Notes: generated by a model from the sequence alone, not told the origin. A DNA stretch of 64,000 nt from Paenibacillus sp. OV219 (GCF_900110075.1 NZ_FOCJ01000002.1:186001-250000); one strand, 5' to 3'; positions 43,553-52,622 are shown, counted from the stretch's first letter. Made by a program: numbers and translations.

Positions 43553-44335
43553 TTGACCCGAAACAAAGTCGAGATTTGTGGAGTGGATACCGCGAAACTG
43601 CCTGTCCTCACGAATGCGGAAATGCGCGAGCTATTTACCGCATTGCAAACACAGAATGAGTGGGCAGCAAGAGAGAAATTAGTCAATGGCAACTTGAGAC
43701 TCGTGCTTAGTGTGATTCAACGGTTTAACAACCGTGGGGAATTCGTCGACGATCTTTTCCAAGTCGGCTGCATCGGCCTCATGAAAGCAATCGACAATTT
43801 CGATCTCAGTCAGAATGTTAAGTTTTCGACCTATGCTGTTCCGATGATTATCGGTGAAATCCGCCGTTACTTAAGGGATAACAATCCGATTCGCGTATCG
43901 CGCAGCTTGCGGGATATTGCGTATAAGGCGCTTCAGGTGCGTGACAGCTTAACGAACAAAAACTCAAGGGAGCCGACGATTTTTGAAATTTCCGAAGCGC
44001 TAAATGTTCCAAAAGAGGATGTTGTCTTTGCGCTCGATGCCATTCAAGACCCGGTATCATTGTTCGAGCCGATTTATCATGATGGGGGAGATCCCATCTA
44101 TGTGATGGACCAAATTAGCGACGATAAAAACAAGGATGTATCGTGGATCGAAGAAATTGCTCTGCGTGAAGCGATGCACAAACTGAATGAACGTGAAAAA
44201 ATGATACTGTCTATGCGTTTCTTCGAAGGGAAAACTCAAATGGAAGTGGCCGACGAGATCGGCATTTCGCAAGCACAAGTGTCCCGGCTGGAGAAGTCAG
44301 CCATACAGCAAATGCAGAAGCATGTTAAAACTTAA
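43553..44335 (+). CDS. sigG: RNA polymerase sporulation sigma factor SigG
   Basis: A 260-aa forespore-specific late sigma factor. It begins TRNKVEICGVDTAKLPVL, as in B. subtilis SigG. Region 2 contains REKLVNGNLRLVLSVIQRFN and DDLFQVGCIGLMKAIDNFDL, and region 4 ends MEVADEIGISQAQVSRLEK (about 233-251). The TTG at 43553 is the start: GGGAGGTAATCAC is just upstream and the length equals B. subtilis SigG. The frame stays open upstream to 43403 but that includes the terminator of the previous operon. Followed by a terminator at 44350-44374. Confidence 0.96.
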   Translation: MTRNKVEICGVDTAKLPVLTNAEMRELFTALQTQNEWAAREKLVNGNLRLVLSVIQRFNNRGEFVDDLFQVGCIGLMKAIDNFDLSQNVKFSTYAVPMIIGEIRRYLRDNNPIRVSRSLRDIAYKALQVRDSLTNKNSREPTIFEISEALNVPKEDVVFALDAIQDPVSLFEPIYHDGGDPIYVMDQISDDKNKDVSWIEEIALREAMHKLNEREKMILSMRFFEGKTQMEVADEIGISQAQVSRLEKSAIQQMQKHVKT

Positions 44336-44349
44336 TAGACCTGAACGTG

Positions 44350-44374
44350 AAACGGCGCACTGCGCCGTTTTTTT
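44350..44374 (+). terminator. Intrinsic terminator after sigG
   Basis: AAACGGCGC pairs with GCGCCGTTT around a 3-base loop, followed by TTTT. Confidence 0.85.
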
Positions 44375-44405
44375 GCGTGCTTCAAAGGCTTAATTACTGC
44401 CAAGC

Positions 44406-44435
44406 AGGACATTTTGCCCATTAGGCACATATAGT
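44406..44435 (+). promoter_or_regulatory. Candidate promoter of the ylm cluster
   Basis: AGGACA (44406-44411), an 18-base spacer, and TATAGT (44430-44435). The same bases contain CATATAGTA, which fits the CATANNNTA -10 of mother-cell sigma factors, so sigma E/K use is an alternative. Confidence 0.4.
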
Positions 44436-44493
44436 AATAACAGAAGCGATTGCTGGAAGAACAGCCCTATTGGAAGCGTGGTGAACGGTGAAT

Positions 44494-44769
44494 ATGAAAA
44501 TCTCCGATTTTCAAACGAAAGACGTCATTAATATTGTGGACGGCCGTAAGCTTGGGCAGGTTAGCGATTTGGAGCTGGATTTGCGCCAAGGGCGAATTGA
44601 TTCGATCGTCGTGCCGAATTATTCCCGTTTCTTTGGTTTGTTCGGCGGCGGTACCGATGTCATCATCCCCTGGCGGAATATTGTAAAGATCGGAACGGAT
44701 GTCGTACTTGTGCGTATTGATGATGCGAAGGTATACCGTGCGGAAGAGGACGATGTGCAGGTGCGTTAA
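44494..44769 (+). CDS. ylmC: YlmC/YmxH-family PRC-barrel sporulation protein
   Basis: A 91-aa single PRC-barrel protein, beginning MKISDFQTKDVINIVDGRKLG, which matches B. subtilis YlmC (MMKISEFQAKDVVNV type), then LELDLRQGRIDSIVVP and IIPWRNIVKIGTDVVLV. ATG 44494 has GGTGA about 9 bases upstream; a GTG at 44488 is possible. It stands between sigG and pgeF as ylmC does in B. subtilis. The molecular role is unknown; PRC barrels are RNA- or protein-binding folds. Confidence 0.88.
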   Translation: MKISDFQTKDVINIVDGRKLGQVSDLELDLRQGRIDSIVVPNYSRFFGLFGGGTDVIIPWRNIVKIGTDVVLVRIDDAKVYRAEEDDVQVR

Positions 44770-44876
44770 AGCCGGCAAGCTCGATATGAGGCACTGAGGC
44801 AGCAGCCTTCCTGATGGGCCAGAGCGCTCGCAAGGGAGGCTGCTTGCATGGTAAACTGGAATTTGAGGTGAAACAG

Positions 44877-45755
44877 ATGATTAAGGAACCATTTGTACGA
44901 TCGAGTGATGCACAGAATGAACATACAGCGAAGACGCCTTCGCTTTTTTTATTGTCTGACTGGACGAACGGGTTCGAAGGATTAACGGCAGGCTTCACAG
45001 GAAGAGATGGCGGCGTAAGCGCAGCACCGTGGCATGAGCTAAATTGCGGGCTGCATGTTGGGGATGCGGATGAGGATGTCATTCGCAATCGTGAGCTCAT
45101 CGCGGAAGCACTCGGGCTTTCGTTCGAAGCGTGGACATGCGCGGAGCAAGTCCATGGCAACCATGTTCATGTTGTGCGTGCGGAAGACCGCGGCAAGGGC
45201 AAGGACAGCCGTGCAGGCGCGCTGCAAGATACGGATGCGCTTGTTACGAATGAGAAGAATGTGCTCTTAACTTCGTTCTACGCGGATTGTGTCCCGCTCT
45301 ACTTCTACGATCCCGTACAGGAAGTCGTCGCTCTGGCGCATGCTGGCTGGAAAGGCACCGTGCTTGAGATCGCCTGCAAGACGGTCGAAGCGATGGTGGC
45401 GAATTTCGGTTGTGAGCCTGCAACGATACGCGGTGCGATCGGCCCGTCGATTGGCATCTGCTGCTATGAGGTGAATGATGTTGTGCTCGATCGCGTGAAA
45501 CCGATCATTCAGGAGCTACAGCTGGATGAGTCCACGCTGGTACAACCGACCACATCAGGCAAGGCTAGGATAAACTTGAAAGAATTGAACCGACAGATTA
45601 TGATAAAAGCAGGAATTTTGCCGAGCCATATCGAATGTTCAGAGTGGTGTACCGGCTGCTCTACGGATGTCTTCTACTCGCATCGAATGGAAGGCGGCGC
45701 GACCGGAAGAATGGCTAGCTGGATCGGTATGAGAGAAGGAGATTTTGAAGCGTGA
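44877..45755 (+). CDS. pgeF: Peptidoglycan editing factor PgeF / YlmD (laccase-domain purine nucleoside enzyme)
   Basis: A 292-aa protein of the YfiH/LACC1 family. The metal/nucleoside site residues show as EQVHGNHVHVV (about residues 89-99), TSFYADCVPLYFYDP (about 137-151), AHAGWKGTV (about 157-165) and GPSIGICCYEV (about 191-201). Homologues have adenosine deaminase/purine nucleoside phosphorylase activity, and E. coli YfiH was linked to removing mis-incorporated peptidoglycan residues; which applies here is unknown. ATG 44877 follows GAGGTGA; an earlier ATG at 44814 has no support. The stop overlaps ylmE by four bases. Confidence 0.88.
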   Translation: MIKEPFVRSSDAQNEHTAKTPSLFLLSDWTNGFEGLTAGFTGRDGGVSAAPWHELNCGLHVGDADEDVIRNRELIAEALGLSFEAWTCAEQVHGNHVHVVRAEDRGKGKDSRAGALQDTDALVTNEKNVLLTSFYADCVPLYFYDPVQEVVALAHAGWKGTVLEIACKTVEAMVANFGCEPATIRGAIGPSIGICCYEVNDVVLDRVKPIIQELQLDESTLVQPTTSGKARINLKELNRQIMIKAGILPSHIECSEWCTGCSTDVFYSHRMEGGATGRMASWIGMREGDFEA

Positions 45756-46474
45756 CCTTATTGCAAAGAATTGATTATGTAGAGCAGCGGCTCGCCGAGG
45801 CATGTACCAGAAGCGGCAGAACGCGCTCGGAGATTGAGCTTATCGCTGTTACCAAGTATGTGGGTGTACAGCAGACGCAGCAAGTGCTGGGAGCGGGCAT
45901 CGTTCATTTGGGCGAGAACCGCTGGCAGGATGCTTCGGACAAGTGGAATGCCATTACAGGGACGAATTGGGATGAGAGCTCGGACAATTCGCCGGCTGGA
46001 CAAGCTGTATGGCATTTTATCGGATCGCTTCAAACGAATAAAGTAAAAGATGTCGTCGGGAAATTCACATACATACACTCTTTGGACCGGCTGTCATTAG
46101 CGCAGGCGATTGAACGCCGTGCGGAGCAGCTGGGCATTGTCGTACCTTGCTTTATTCAGGTGAACGTTTCCGGGGAAGATAGCAAGCACGGCCTGCAACC
46201 GGAGGATCTCGGGAACTTTGCTAAAGAGCTGGCTGCATACTCGCACATCGAGCCTGTCGGTTTGATGACGATGGCGCCGCTGGACAGCGATGGCGAGCAG
46301 TCGCGTCCCGTATTTCGGGGCTTACGGCAGCTAAGAGATGAATTGAATCAAAGCGGCGTGCTGAGCAAGCCAATAACAGGTTTGTCGATGGGCATGTCTA
46401 GTGATTTCGAGGTTGCAGTCGAAGAAGGCGCTACATGGCTAAGACTTGGAACGGTGCTTGTCGGGAAGAGCTAG
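45752..46474 (+). CDS. ylmE: PLP homeostasis protein YlmE (YggS family)
   Basis: A 240-aa pyridoxal-phosphate-binding protein without enzyme activity known in the family; it helps balance PLP and amino acid pools. LIAVTKYV (about residues 30-37) holds the PLP-binding Lys, followed by HLGENRWQDA (about 52-61), WHFIGSLQTNKVKDV and the C-terminal LSMGMSSDFEVAVEEGATWLR. GTG start at 45752 overlaps the pgeF stop (GTGA), with AAGGAG upstream. Followed by sepF after 57 bases. Confidence 0.93.
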   Translation: MTLLQRIDYVEQRLAEACTRSGRTRSEIELIAVTKYVGVQQTQQVLGAGIVHLGENRWQDASDKWNAITGTNWDESSDNSPAGQAVWHFIGSLQTNKVKDVVGKFTYIHSLDRLSLAQAIERRAEQLGIVVPCFIQVNVSGEDSKHGLQPEDLGNFAKELAAYSHIEPVGLMTMAPLDSDGEQSRPVFRGLRQLRDELNQSGVLSKPITGLSMGMSSDFEVAVEEGATWLRLGTVLVGKS

Positions 46475-46531
46475 CTGCACCCGCAGTGATGAAGGCGCTG
46501 CACGAACCTAATAGAAAGAGGGCGATTCGAA

Positions 46532-46978
46532 ATGATGAACAAGTTCATGAATTTTCTCGGCTTGCAAGACGAAGAAGAAGTCGTAGAACGTGAGCGAATC
46601 GATAACCAAGAAGAGCAAGAAGTTGAAACTTCTCCTTTCGAGGCACGTAAACAAACTGCAAAGGGAAATAATATCGTCAGCATTCATTCGCAGAAGAATG
46701 TCCGCGTCATACTGAATGAGCCGCGTTCCTACGAGGAAGCGCAAGAAATTGCCGATCACCTGCGCTCACATCGCTCGGTCGTCGTCAATTTGCAGCGAGT
46801 TCGCTCCGATCAGGCGGTGCGTATCGTTGATTTCCTAAGTGGAACGATCTATGCGCTGAACGGCGGCATTTCTAAGGTGGGTACGAATATTTTTCTTTGC
46901 ACACCGGATACGGTGGAGATTCAAGGCGCGATATCCGAAATGCTGGTCGATGAGCAAGACTACAAAAAAATGAGGTGA
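46532..46978 (+). CDS. sepF: Cell division protein SepF
   Basis: A 148-aa FtsZ-binding division protein. An N-terminal amphipathic membrane-targeting helix (MMNKFMNFLGL) and an acidic, low-complexity linker (about residues 12-48) precede the SepF core domain (about 50-140). The core holds VRVILNEPRSYEEAQEIADHL (near 55) and GGISKVGTNIFLCTPDTVEI. In B. subtilis SepF bundles FtsZ and overlaps FtsA in function. Followed by ylmG after 7 bases. Confidence 0.95.
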   Translation: MMNKFMNFLGLQDEEEVVERERIDNQEEQEVETSPFEARKQTAKGNNIVSIHSQKNVRVILNEPRSYEEAQEIADHLRSHRSVVVNLQRVRSDQAVRIVDFLSGTIYALNGGISKVGTNIFLCTPDTVEIQGAISEMLVDEQDYKKMR

Positions 46979-46985
46979 CCGTAAG

Positions 46986-47249
46986 TTGAACATTGCAAGC
47001 CTAATATTGAATCTATCCCAAATTTACACGTATATGATTATTGCATACGTCCTGCTATCGTGGTTGCCTAGCTTGCGCGATAGCTTCATCGGCGAACTGT
47101 TGAGTAAGCTTGTTGAGCCGTATTTAGCGCCATTCCGCAGATTTATTCCGTCCATTGGCGGAGTAATCGACATCTCGCCGATCGTTGCGCTATTCGCACT
47201 TCGTTTCGTCGCGCTTGGCTTGATTTCGGTTATTGATATGATCGTATGA
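46986..47249 (+). CDS. ylmG: YggT-family membrane protein YlmG
   Basis: An 87-aa membrane protein with two hydrophobic segments (about residues 10-30 and 62-86) joined by LVEPYLAPFRRFIPSIGGVIDISP, the diagnostic YggT loop. TTG start at 46986 with GAGGTGA just upstream (overlapping the sepF stop). The stop overlaps the ylmH start by four bases. Function unknown; linked to division gene clusters across Gram-positives. Confidence 0.92.
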   Translation: MNIASLILNLSQIYTYMIIAYVLLSWLPSLRDSFIGELLSKLVEPYLAPFRRFIPSIGGVIDISPIVALFALRFVALGLISVIDMIV

Positions 47250-48028
47250 AGAACGAAATTTTTGTTCACTTTCATCCGGATGAGCGGGCATTCGTTGACC
47301 GTGCAGAAGAATGGGTGGAGCGAGCAGCGAATTTGCATGAAATGAAGAAGACTGATTTTCTCGATCCGAGACAAGCGGAGATCGTAACGATGCTTGTTAA
47401 CCGGAATCAGGGAGTACAACTCAAGCTGTTCGGAGGATACGAAGGCGCTGAACGTAGACGAGCTATTATCGCGCCGGACTATCGCTATCTCGACGATGAG
47501 TCGGAAGGTATTGCCTTGATTGAAGTATCCGGCGATACAAAGGGCCATCTGGAGCTTGATCACGGAGATTATCTGGGCTCCTTGCTCGGACTCGGCATTA
47601 AGCGTGACCGAGTCGGTGATTTGCACATCCACGAGGATAAGTGTCATTGTCTCGTTATGGAGGAGATCGCCGATTATATTAATATTCATCTGCGTCAAGT
47701 CCACCGCGTTCATGTCCTGACGGAAATTTTGCCGCTTGTGAAGCTGCAGCCGGCAGTGTCTGCCATGGAAGAGATGAATCTGTCGGTGGCTTCTTTGCGT
47801 CTGGATGGTATCGCAAGCGACGTGCACCGGATTAGCCGAACGAAGATCGTTGATCCGATTCGCGCTGGCAGATGCCGAGTGAATTGGCGAGTGGAGGAGG
47901 ATCCGTCCACTCCACTTGCGGAAGGCGATGTCGTCTCGATGCAAGGGCTCGGGCGTTTCAAGGTGCTTGTTGTTGAAGGAATAACTAAAAAAGGCAGAGT
48001 AAGAGTCAAAATCGGCAAATATATCTAA
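47246..48028 (+). CDS. ylmH: S4-domain RNA-binding protein YlmH
   Basis: A 260-aa protein. An N-terminal two-domain region (about residues 5-175) with FLDPRQAEIV and DYLGSLLGLGIKRDRVGDL is followed by a C-terminal S4 RNA-binding domain (about 178-255: LRLDGIASDVHRISRTKI and KVLVVEGITKKGRVRVKIG). YlmH homologues have been tied to ribosome rescue or quality control, which is family knowledge. Start overlaps the ylmG stop (ATGA). Confidence 0.92.
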   Translation: MKNEIFVHFHPDERAFVDRAEEWVERAANLHEMKKTDFLDPRQAEIVTMLVNRNQGVQLKLFGGYEGAERRRAIIAPDYRYLDDESEGIALIEVSGDTKGHLELDHGDYLGSLLGLGIKRDRVGDLHIHEDKCHCLVMEEIADYINIHLRQVHRVHVLTEILPLVKLQPAVSAMEEMNLSVASLRLDGIASDVHRISRTKIVDPIRAGRCRVNWRVEEDPSTPLAEGDVVSMQGLGRFKVLVVEGITKKGRVRVKIGKYI

Positions 48029-48138
48029 TTGTTTGCAGGAAATTGGCTTCCCTTGTCGAATTGAGAAGTAGACTTATTCTGGAAGGATTAAACGTCTTCA
48101 CGTTTTTTCCCCTTCGATAACACTCAGGAGGTGCCCCA

Positions 48139-48639
48139 ATGCCGCTTACGCCATTGGACATACATAACAAAGAATTCGGCAGACGTCTTCGCGGATACGA
48201 CGAGGATGAAGTGAATGAGTTTCTCGACCAAGTCATTAAAGATTATGAAGCGCTCATTCGCGAGAACAAAGAGATCCAGAACCAGGCACTTTCTCTACAA
48301 GAGAAGCTGAACCACTTCTCAAGCATTGAAGAGACGCTTAGCAAGACGATTATCGTCGCGCAAGAAGCGGCTGATGAAGTGCGCGGCAACGCGAAGAAGG
48401 AAGCACAGCTGATCGTGAAGGAAGCGGAGAAGAATGCAGACCGCATCATAAACGAATCGCTGAGCAAGTCCCGTAGAGTCGCGCTTGAAGTCGAGGAGCT
48501 GAAGAAGCAAGCTTCGATCTATCGCGCAAGATTCCGTACGCTCGTGGAAGCGCAGCTTGAGCTGCTTAGCCATGACAGCTGGGATTCGCTAGAAGGACCG
48601 CCTTCAACCATTTCTGCGGAAAGCGGTCGCGGGTTCTAA
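48139..48639 (+). CDS. divIVA: Cell division initiation protein DivIVA
   Basis: A 166-aa coiled-coil protein that localises to negatively curved membrane at poles and septa. The N-terminal membrane-binding module MPLTPLDIHNKEFGRRLRGY (residues 1-20) and DEDEVNEFLDQVIKDYE are highly conserved; two coiled coils follow (about 30-60 and 70-150). CAGGAGGTG precedes the ATG. It is separated from ylmH by 110 bases and precedes the ileS T-box region, as in B. subtilis. Confidence 0.95.
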   Translation: MPLTPLDIHNKEFGRRLRGYDEDEVNEFLDQVIKDYEALIRENKEIQNQALSLQEKLNHFSSIEETLSKTIIVAQEAADEVRGNAKKEAQLIVKEAEKNADRIINESLSKSRRVALEVEELKKQASIYRARFRTLVEAQLELLSHDSWDSLEGPPSTISAESGRGF

Positions 48640-48656
48640 GAAAGTTTTGTTTTGGT

Positions 48657-48685
48657 TTGACATTTGTAATGGAATGGCGTATAAA
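48657..48685 (+). promoter_or_regulatory. Sigma-A promoter of ileS
   Basis: A perfect TTGACA (48657-48662), a 17-base spacer, and TATAAA (48680-48685), directly ahead of the T-box leader. Confidence 0.85.
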
Positions 48686-48699
48686 TGGTAATAATCATT

Positions 48700-48998
48700 C
48701 TATATGTGTATTTCGTTGACGAGAACGAGTACGCAAGTTATTAGCTCCCCAGAGAGCCGGTCCATGCTGAAAGCCGGTGTGCTTATACTTGCGGAATATC
48801 ATCTCCGAGAAGCGATGCAGAACCTTATGGACGCCATAAGCAGTAAGCAAAGCCGGATGTCCACCGTTACAAGGAACTCGGATGCATGCATCCGTGACGA
48901 AGGTGCCAAGCGAGCGGGCGTTTATTTTGCTTAGCTTGGAATTAGGGTGGTAACGCGAGCATTAGTCTCGTCCCTTACAGGGGCGGGGCTTTTTTTAT
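48700..48998 (+). promoter_or_regulatory. T-box riboswitch of ileS (tRNA-Ile sensing)
   Basis: Stem I runs from about 48716 to 48830, including AGAGAGCCGG (AG-rich bulge region) and a specifier loop GGAATATCATC near 48793-48803 with the Ile codon ATC. The T-box consensus AGGGTGGTAACGCGAG lies at 48944-48959. A terminator hairpin follows (48964-48998, AGTCTCGTCCC/GGGCGGGGCT and a T-run). Uncharged tRNA-Ile pairing with the specifier and the GGTG bulge should favour the antiterminator and allow ileS transcription. A small ORF across this leader is not regarded as a gene. Confidence 0.92.
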
Positions 48999-49025
48999 TT
49001 TGAACTAGGAAAAGGGGTATGAGGT

Positions 49026-52000
49026 ATGCAGCGCGTCGATGTGAAAGAGAAAGCAAGAAGCCGCGATATGCGTGTTCTATCGAAGTGGAAAGAGGAAGAT
49101 ACGTTCAAGCAGACCATCGTGAATCGGGAGGGCAAGTCGAACTTCGTATTCTATGAAGGCCCGCCGACAGCGAATGGTGCGCCGCATATCGGGCATATGC
49201 TTGGCCGTGTTATCAAGGATTTCATCGGACGCTACAAGACGATGGACGGATACCGGGTTGTGCGTAAGGCTGGCTGGGATACGCACGGTCTGCCGGTTGA
49301 ACTTGGCGTTGAGAAGCAGCTTGGCATCTCCGGCAAACAGGAGATCGAGAACTACGGCGTTGAAGCGTTCATCAACAAATGTAAAAACAGCGTATTCGAG
49401 TACGAGCGTCAATGGCGCGAGCTGACCGAAGCGATCGGCTACTGGACGAACATGGACGATCCGTACATCACGCTGAATAATAACTATATCGAGAGCGTTT
49501 GGCAGATCCTATCTACCATTCATGGCAAAGGGCTGCTGTACCGCGGTCACCGCGTAAGCCCATACTGTCCTTGCTGCCAGACGACGCTTAGCTCGCACGA
49601 AGTGGCACAAGGCTACGAAGACGTGAAGGATCTTAGTGCAACGGTGAAGTTCAAGCTCGTTGGCTCGAAAGAGTCTGTGCTTGCATGGACAACAACACCA
49701 TGGACGCTTCCGGCGAATGTGGCGCTTGCTGTTAATCCGAATCTGGAGTATGTGCGTGTAGCTCAGGGCGGTGAAGTGTTCATCGTTGCTAAGGCACTCG
49801 TGGAGAGCGTATTTAAAGGCGAGTACGAGGTTGGGTCGACGCTGAAAGGCGAAGAATTGCTGAATCTTAAATATGAGCCTCCGTTCAAATATGCGGAAGT
49901 CGAGAATGGTCACTTTATCATCCCTGGCGACTTCGTCAGCGATTCAAGCGGTACAGGTATCGTTCATATCGCGCCTGCACACGGAGATGATGACTACAAG
50001 GTTGCCCGTGCGAACGGCGTAAGCTTCCTAAACGTAGTCGACAACGCTGGTCGCTATGTAGAACTCGTTACAGATCTAGCGGGACGCTTCGTTAAAGAGT
50101 GCGATGTAGATATCGTGAAGATGCTTAGCGAGCGCGGATTGCTATTCTCCAAAGAGCGTTATGAGCATAGCTATCCATTCTGCTGGCGTTGTAAGACGCC
50201 GCTGATCTACTATGCAACAGATAGCTGGTTCATCGAGACAACGGCTGTGAAGGATCAGCTCATCGCGAACAACAGCTCGGTGGAATGGTATCCAGGCCAT
50301 CTCCGTGAAGGCCGCTTCGGCAAATTCCTGGATGATCTCGTAGATTGGAACATCAGCCGTAACCGTTACTGGGGTACGCCGCTTAACGTATGGATCTGTG
50401 AGAGCTGCGGCGGTCAACATTCGCCAGGCTGCAGAGCGGATCTCGCCGCGCGTTCGACGACACCCATCTCGGAGGATATCGAGCTGCATAAACCATATGT
50501 GGACGAAGTGAAGCTACATTGCCCGCACTGCGAGGGCGGTGTGATGACGAGAACATCCGAAGTGATCGACGTTTGGTTCGATAGCGGTTCGATGCCATTC
50601 GCGCAGTATCACCATCCGTTCGAGAATGAGCAAACGTTCGCCGAGCAGTATCCTGCGGATATGATCTGCGAAGGGATCGACCAAACGCGCGGCTGGTTCT
50701 TCAGCTTGTTAGCGGTATCAACGCTGTATAACGGCAAAGCGCCATACAAAGCAGTTATCTCGACTGGTCATATCCTCGATGAGAACGGCCAGAAGATGTC
50801 GAAGTCCAAGGGCAACGTTATCGACCCGTGGGAAATCATCGATGAGTATGGTACAGACGCTTTCCGTTGGGCGCTTCTGGCGGACAGCGCTCCGTGGAAC
50901 AGTAAACGGTTCTCCCGCGGCATCGTAGGCGAAGCGAAGTCGAAAGTAATCGATACGATTGTAAACACACATGCGTTCTTCGCTCTCTATGCTTCCATTG
51001 ACGGATATGACCCGGCTGCTCAGCCAGTTCGTGTATCCGACAATCAGTTGGATCGCTGGATCGTATCGCGCCTGAACAGCCTTATCGTGCAAGTGAATAA
51101 GTATCTTGCGAATTATGACTTCTTGAATGCGGCGAAGGGCATTGAAGTATTCGTGGATGAGATGAGCAATTGGTATATCCGTCGTTCCCGTGACCGCTTC
51201 TGGGGCAGCGGCCTAACTGACGATAAGCTGGACGCTTACGGCACACTTCGTTCTGTGTTGCTGACGCTTTCCCGTCTGATTGCTCCATTTGCTCCGCTCC
51301 TCGCTGAGGATGTATATACGAACCTTGGCGACGGTAGCAGCGTTCATCTGGCGGACTATCCGAAGGCAGATGAAGCAGCAATCGACGAGAAGCTTGAGCG
51401 TGATATGGAAACAGCAAGACAAATCGTTGAGCTGGCACGTAACGTTCGTAACGAAACAGGCATCAAGACACGTCAGCCGCTATCCGAGCTGATCGTTGCG
51501 CTTGATAATGAGTTCGATCTCGCTCCGTACGAGGATGTCATCAAGGATGAAATCAACGTCAAAGCAATCACGATCGCAAGCGGAGACAGCGGCTTCGTAG
51601 ACTTCACTTTCAAGCTGAACCTGAAGGTAGCGGGCAAGAAGTACGGCAAGCATGTCGGACCGATCCAAGGCTACTTGAAATCGCTGACGGCGCAGCAAAC
51701 TAGCGAGATCGTCAAGGCTGGCGTACTGAACTTCACTTCTGCGGAAGGCGAAAGCTTCGACATTACGCTGGAAGAGCTGCTAGTTGAGAAACAAGCGAAG
51801 TCCGGATTTGCATCGGCTTCCGGCTATCAGCTGACCGTTGCGATCAATACGGATATTTCTCCTGAGCTGGAACAGGAAGGTCTTGTGCGTGAAGTCATTC
51901 GTGCCGTTCAAGATACGCGCAAGAAGCTGGATCTGCCAATCGAGATGCGTGTTCACCTCGTGCTTGATGCAGATCTAGAGCTGCTAGCGGCACTTACAGC

Positions 52001-52121
52001 GTTCGAATCCGTTCTGTTTGAGAACGTCCTGCTGAAGAGCGTAGAGTATGCGAAAGCAGACGATATGGAACGTGTATCACTTGGGGATCGCGAGATTGGA
52101 ATTTCCGTTGTAAGGGTATAG
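49026..52121 (+). CDS. ileS: Isoleucyl-tRNA synthetase, eukaryote-like (type 2)
   Basis: A 1031-aa class I aminoacyl-tRNA synthetase charging tRNA-Ile. The HIGH motif (residues 54-57) lies in FYEGPPTANGAPHIGHM, followed by RKAGWDTHGLPVELGVEK. The KMSKS motif is at about 589-593 (KMSKSKGN). The CP1 editing domain lies at about 190-400, and the C-terminal tRNA-binding region is long. The wording around HIGH (YEGPP, VELxVEK) and the length above 1000 residues point to the type 2 IleRS rather than the 920-residue type 1 of B. subtilis. Some type 2 enzymes resist mupirocin; this one has a normal HIGH. Controlled by the T-box upstream. Confidence 0.93.
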   Translation: MQRVDVKEKARSRDMRVLSKWKEEDTFKQTIVNREGKSNFVFYEGPPTANGAPHIGHMLGRVIKDFIGRYKTMDGYRVVRKAGWDTHGLPVELGVEKQLGISGKQEIENYGVEAFINKCKNSVFEYERQWRELTEAIGYWTNMDDPYITLNNNYIESVWQILSTIHGKGLLYRGHRVSPYCPCCQTTLSSHEVAQGYEDVKDLSATVKFKLVGSKESVLAWTTTPWTLPANVALAVNPNLEYVRVAQGGEVFIVAKALVESVFKGEYEVGSTLKGEELLNLKYEPPFKYAEVENGHFIIPGDFVSDSSGTGIVHIAPAHGDDDYKVARANGVSFLNVVDNAGRYVELVTDLAGRFVKECDVDIVKMLSERGLLFSKERYEHSYPFCWRCKTPLIYYATDSWFIETTAVKDQLIANNSSVEWYPGHLREGRFGKFLDDLVDWNISRNRYWGTPLNVWICESCGGQHSPGCRADLAARSTTPISEDIELHKPYVDEVKLHCPHCEGGVMTRTSEVIDVWFDSGSMPFAQYHHPFENEQTFAEQYPADMICEGIDQTRGWFFSLLAVSTLYNGKAPYKAVISTGHILDENGQKMSKSKGNVIDPWEIIDEYGTDAFRWALLADSAPWNSKRFSRGIVGEAKSKVIDTIVNTHAFFALYASIDGYDPAAQPVRVSDNQLDRWIVSRLNSLIVQVNKYLANYDFLNAAKGIEVFVDEMSNWYIRRSRDRFWGSGLTDDKLDAYGTLRSVLLTLSRLIAPFAPLLAEDVYTNLGDGSSVHLADYPKADEAAIDEKLERDMETARQIVELARNVRNETGIKTRQPLSELIVALDNEFDLAPYEDVIKDEINVKAITIASGDSGFVDFTFKLNLKVAGKKYGKHVGPIQGYLKSLTAQQTSEIVKAGVLNFTSAEGESFDITLEELLVEKQAKSGFASASGYQLTVAINTDISPELEQEGLVREVIRAVQDTRKKLDLPIEMRVHLVLDADLELLAALTAFESVLFENVLLKSVEYAKADDMERVSLGDREIGISVVRV

Positions 52122-52149
52122 TAACCTCATAGCAGCAAACAACACGAAC

Positions 52150-52215
52150 ACCCATGCACGCAAGCGCGGGCGAGCGGCATTTGCCGCTTGCTTGCAAGCC
52201 GTGCATGGGCTTTGT
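52150..52215 (+). terminator. Hairpin terminator after ileS
   Basis: CCCATGCACG (52151-52160) pairs with CGTGCATGGG (52200-52209), with an inner GAGCGGCA/TGCCGCTT stem. A T-rich but interrupted tail (CTTTGTTTG) follows. Confidence 0.6.
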
Positions 52216-52245
52216 TTGTGATGTACCCTGGGGAGGGATATATCC

Positions 52246-52578
52246 ATGTCGGAAGACAATGACCATCAGGATCTGAAAGGGGTTCGACATTCCATTGACG
52301 CGTTAGAGAAACGGCTGCAGAAAGTCGTCGTCGAGATGGAGCGATCGCAAATCGCCGATTACGTCACACTTCTGAATCGGCCATTCTCACTCATGTGGCG
52401 CAACCTGCTCGGCGGCGTGTCGCGCGGCGTCGGCTACGCGATTGGATTGACCTTCTTTGCCGCGACGATTCTGTATGTGCTTCAGCTGCTCGGCGCGCTT
52501 AATTTGCCGATTGTCGGCGACTATATTGCGGATATTGTTCGCATTGTGCAGCGTCAGCTTGAAGGCAAAACTTACTGA
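52246..52578 (+). CDS. DUF5665 small membrane protein
   Basis: A 110-aa protein. A charged N-terminal helix (about residues 12-40, DLKGVRHSIDALEKRLQKVV) precedes LLNRPFSLMWRNLLGGVSRGVGYAIG and a hydrophobic segment (about 68-90). The RPxxLMWxNLLxGxxRGxGxxxG pattern is that of DUF5665. GGGAGGG precedes the ATG. The function is unknown. It is convergent with the YteA-like gene. Confidence 0.8.
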   Translation: MSEDNDHQDLKGVRHSIDALEKRLQKVVVEMERSQIADYVTLLNRPFSLMWRNLLGGVSRGVGYAIGLTFFAATILYVLQLLGALNLPIVGDYIADIVRIVQRQLEGKTY

Positions 52579-52622
52579 AAAACTATATTCGTATGGTCGA
52601 ACTTTTGGCGATCTAAGTGCTG

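Noticed and set aside
48704-48934. 76-codon ORF in the ileS leader
   Set aside because: It lies across T-box stem I and later stems; the RNA structure explains the sequence and there is no ribosome binding site.
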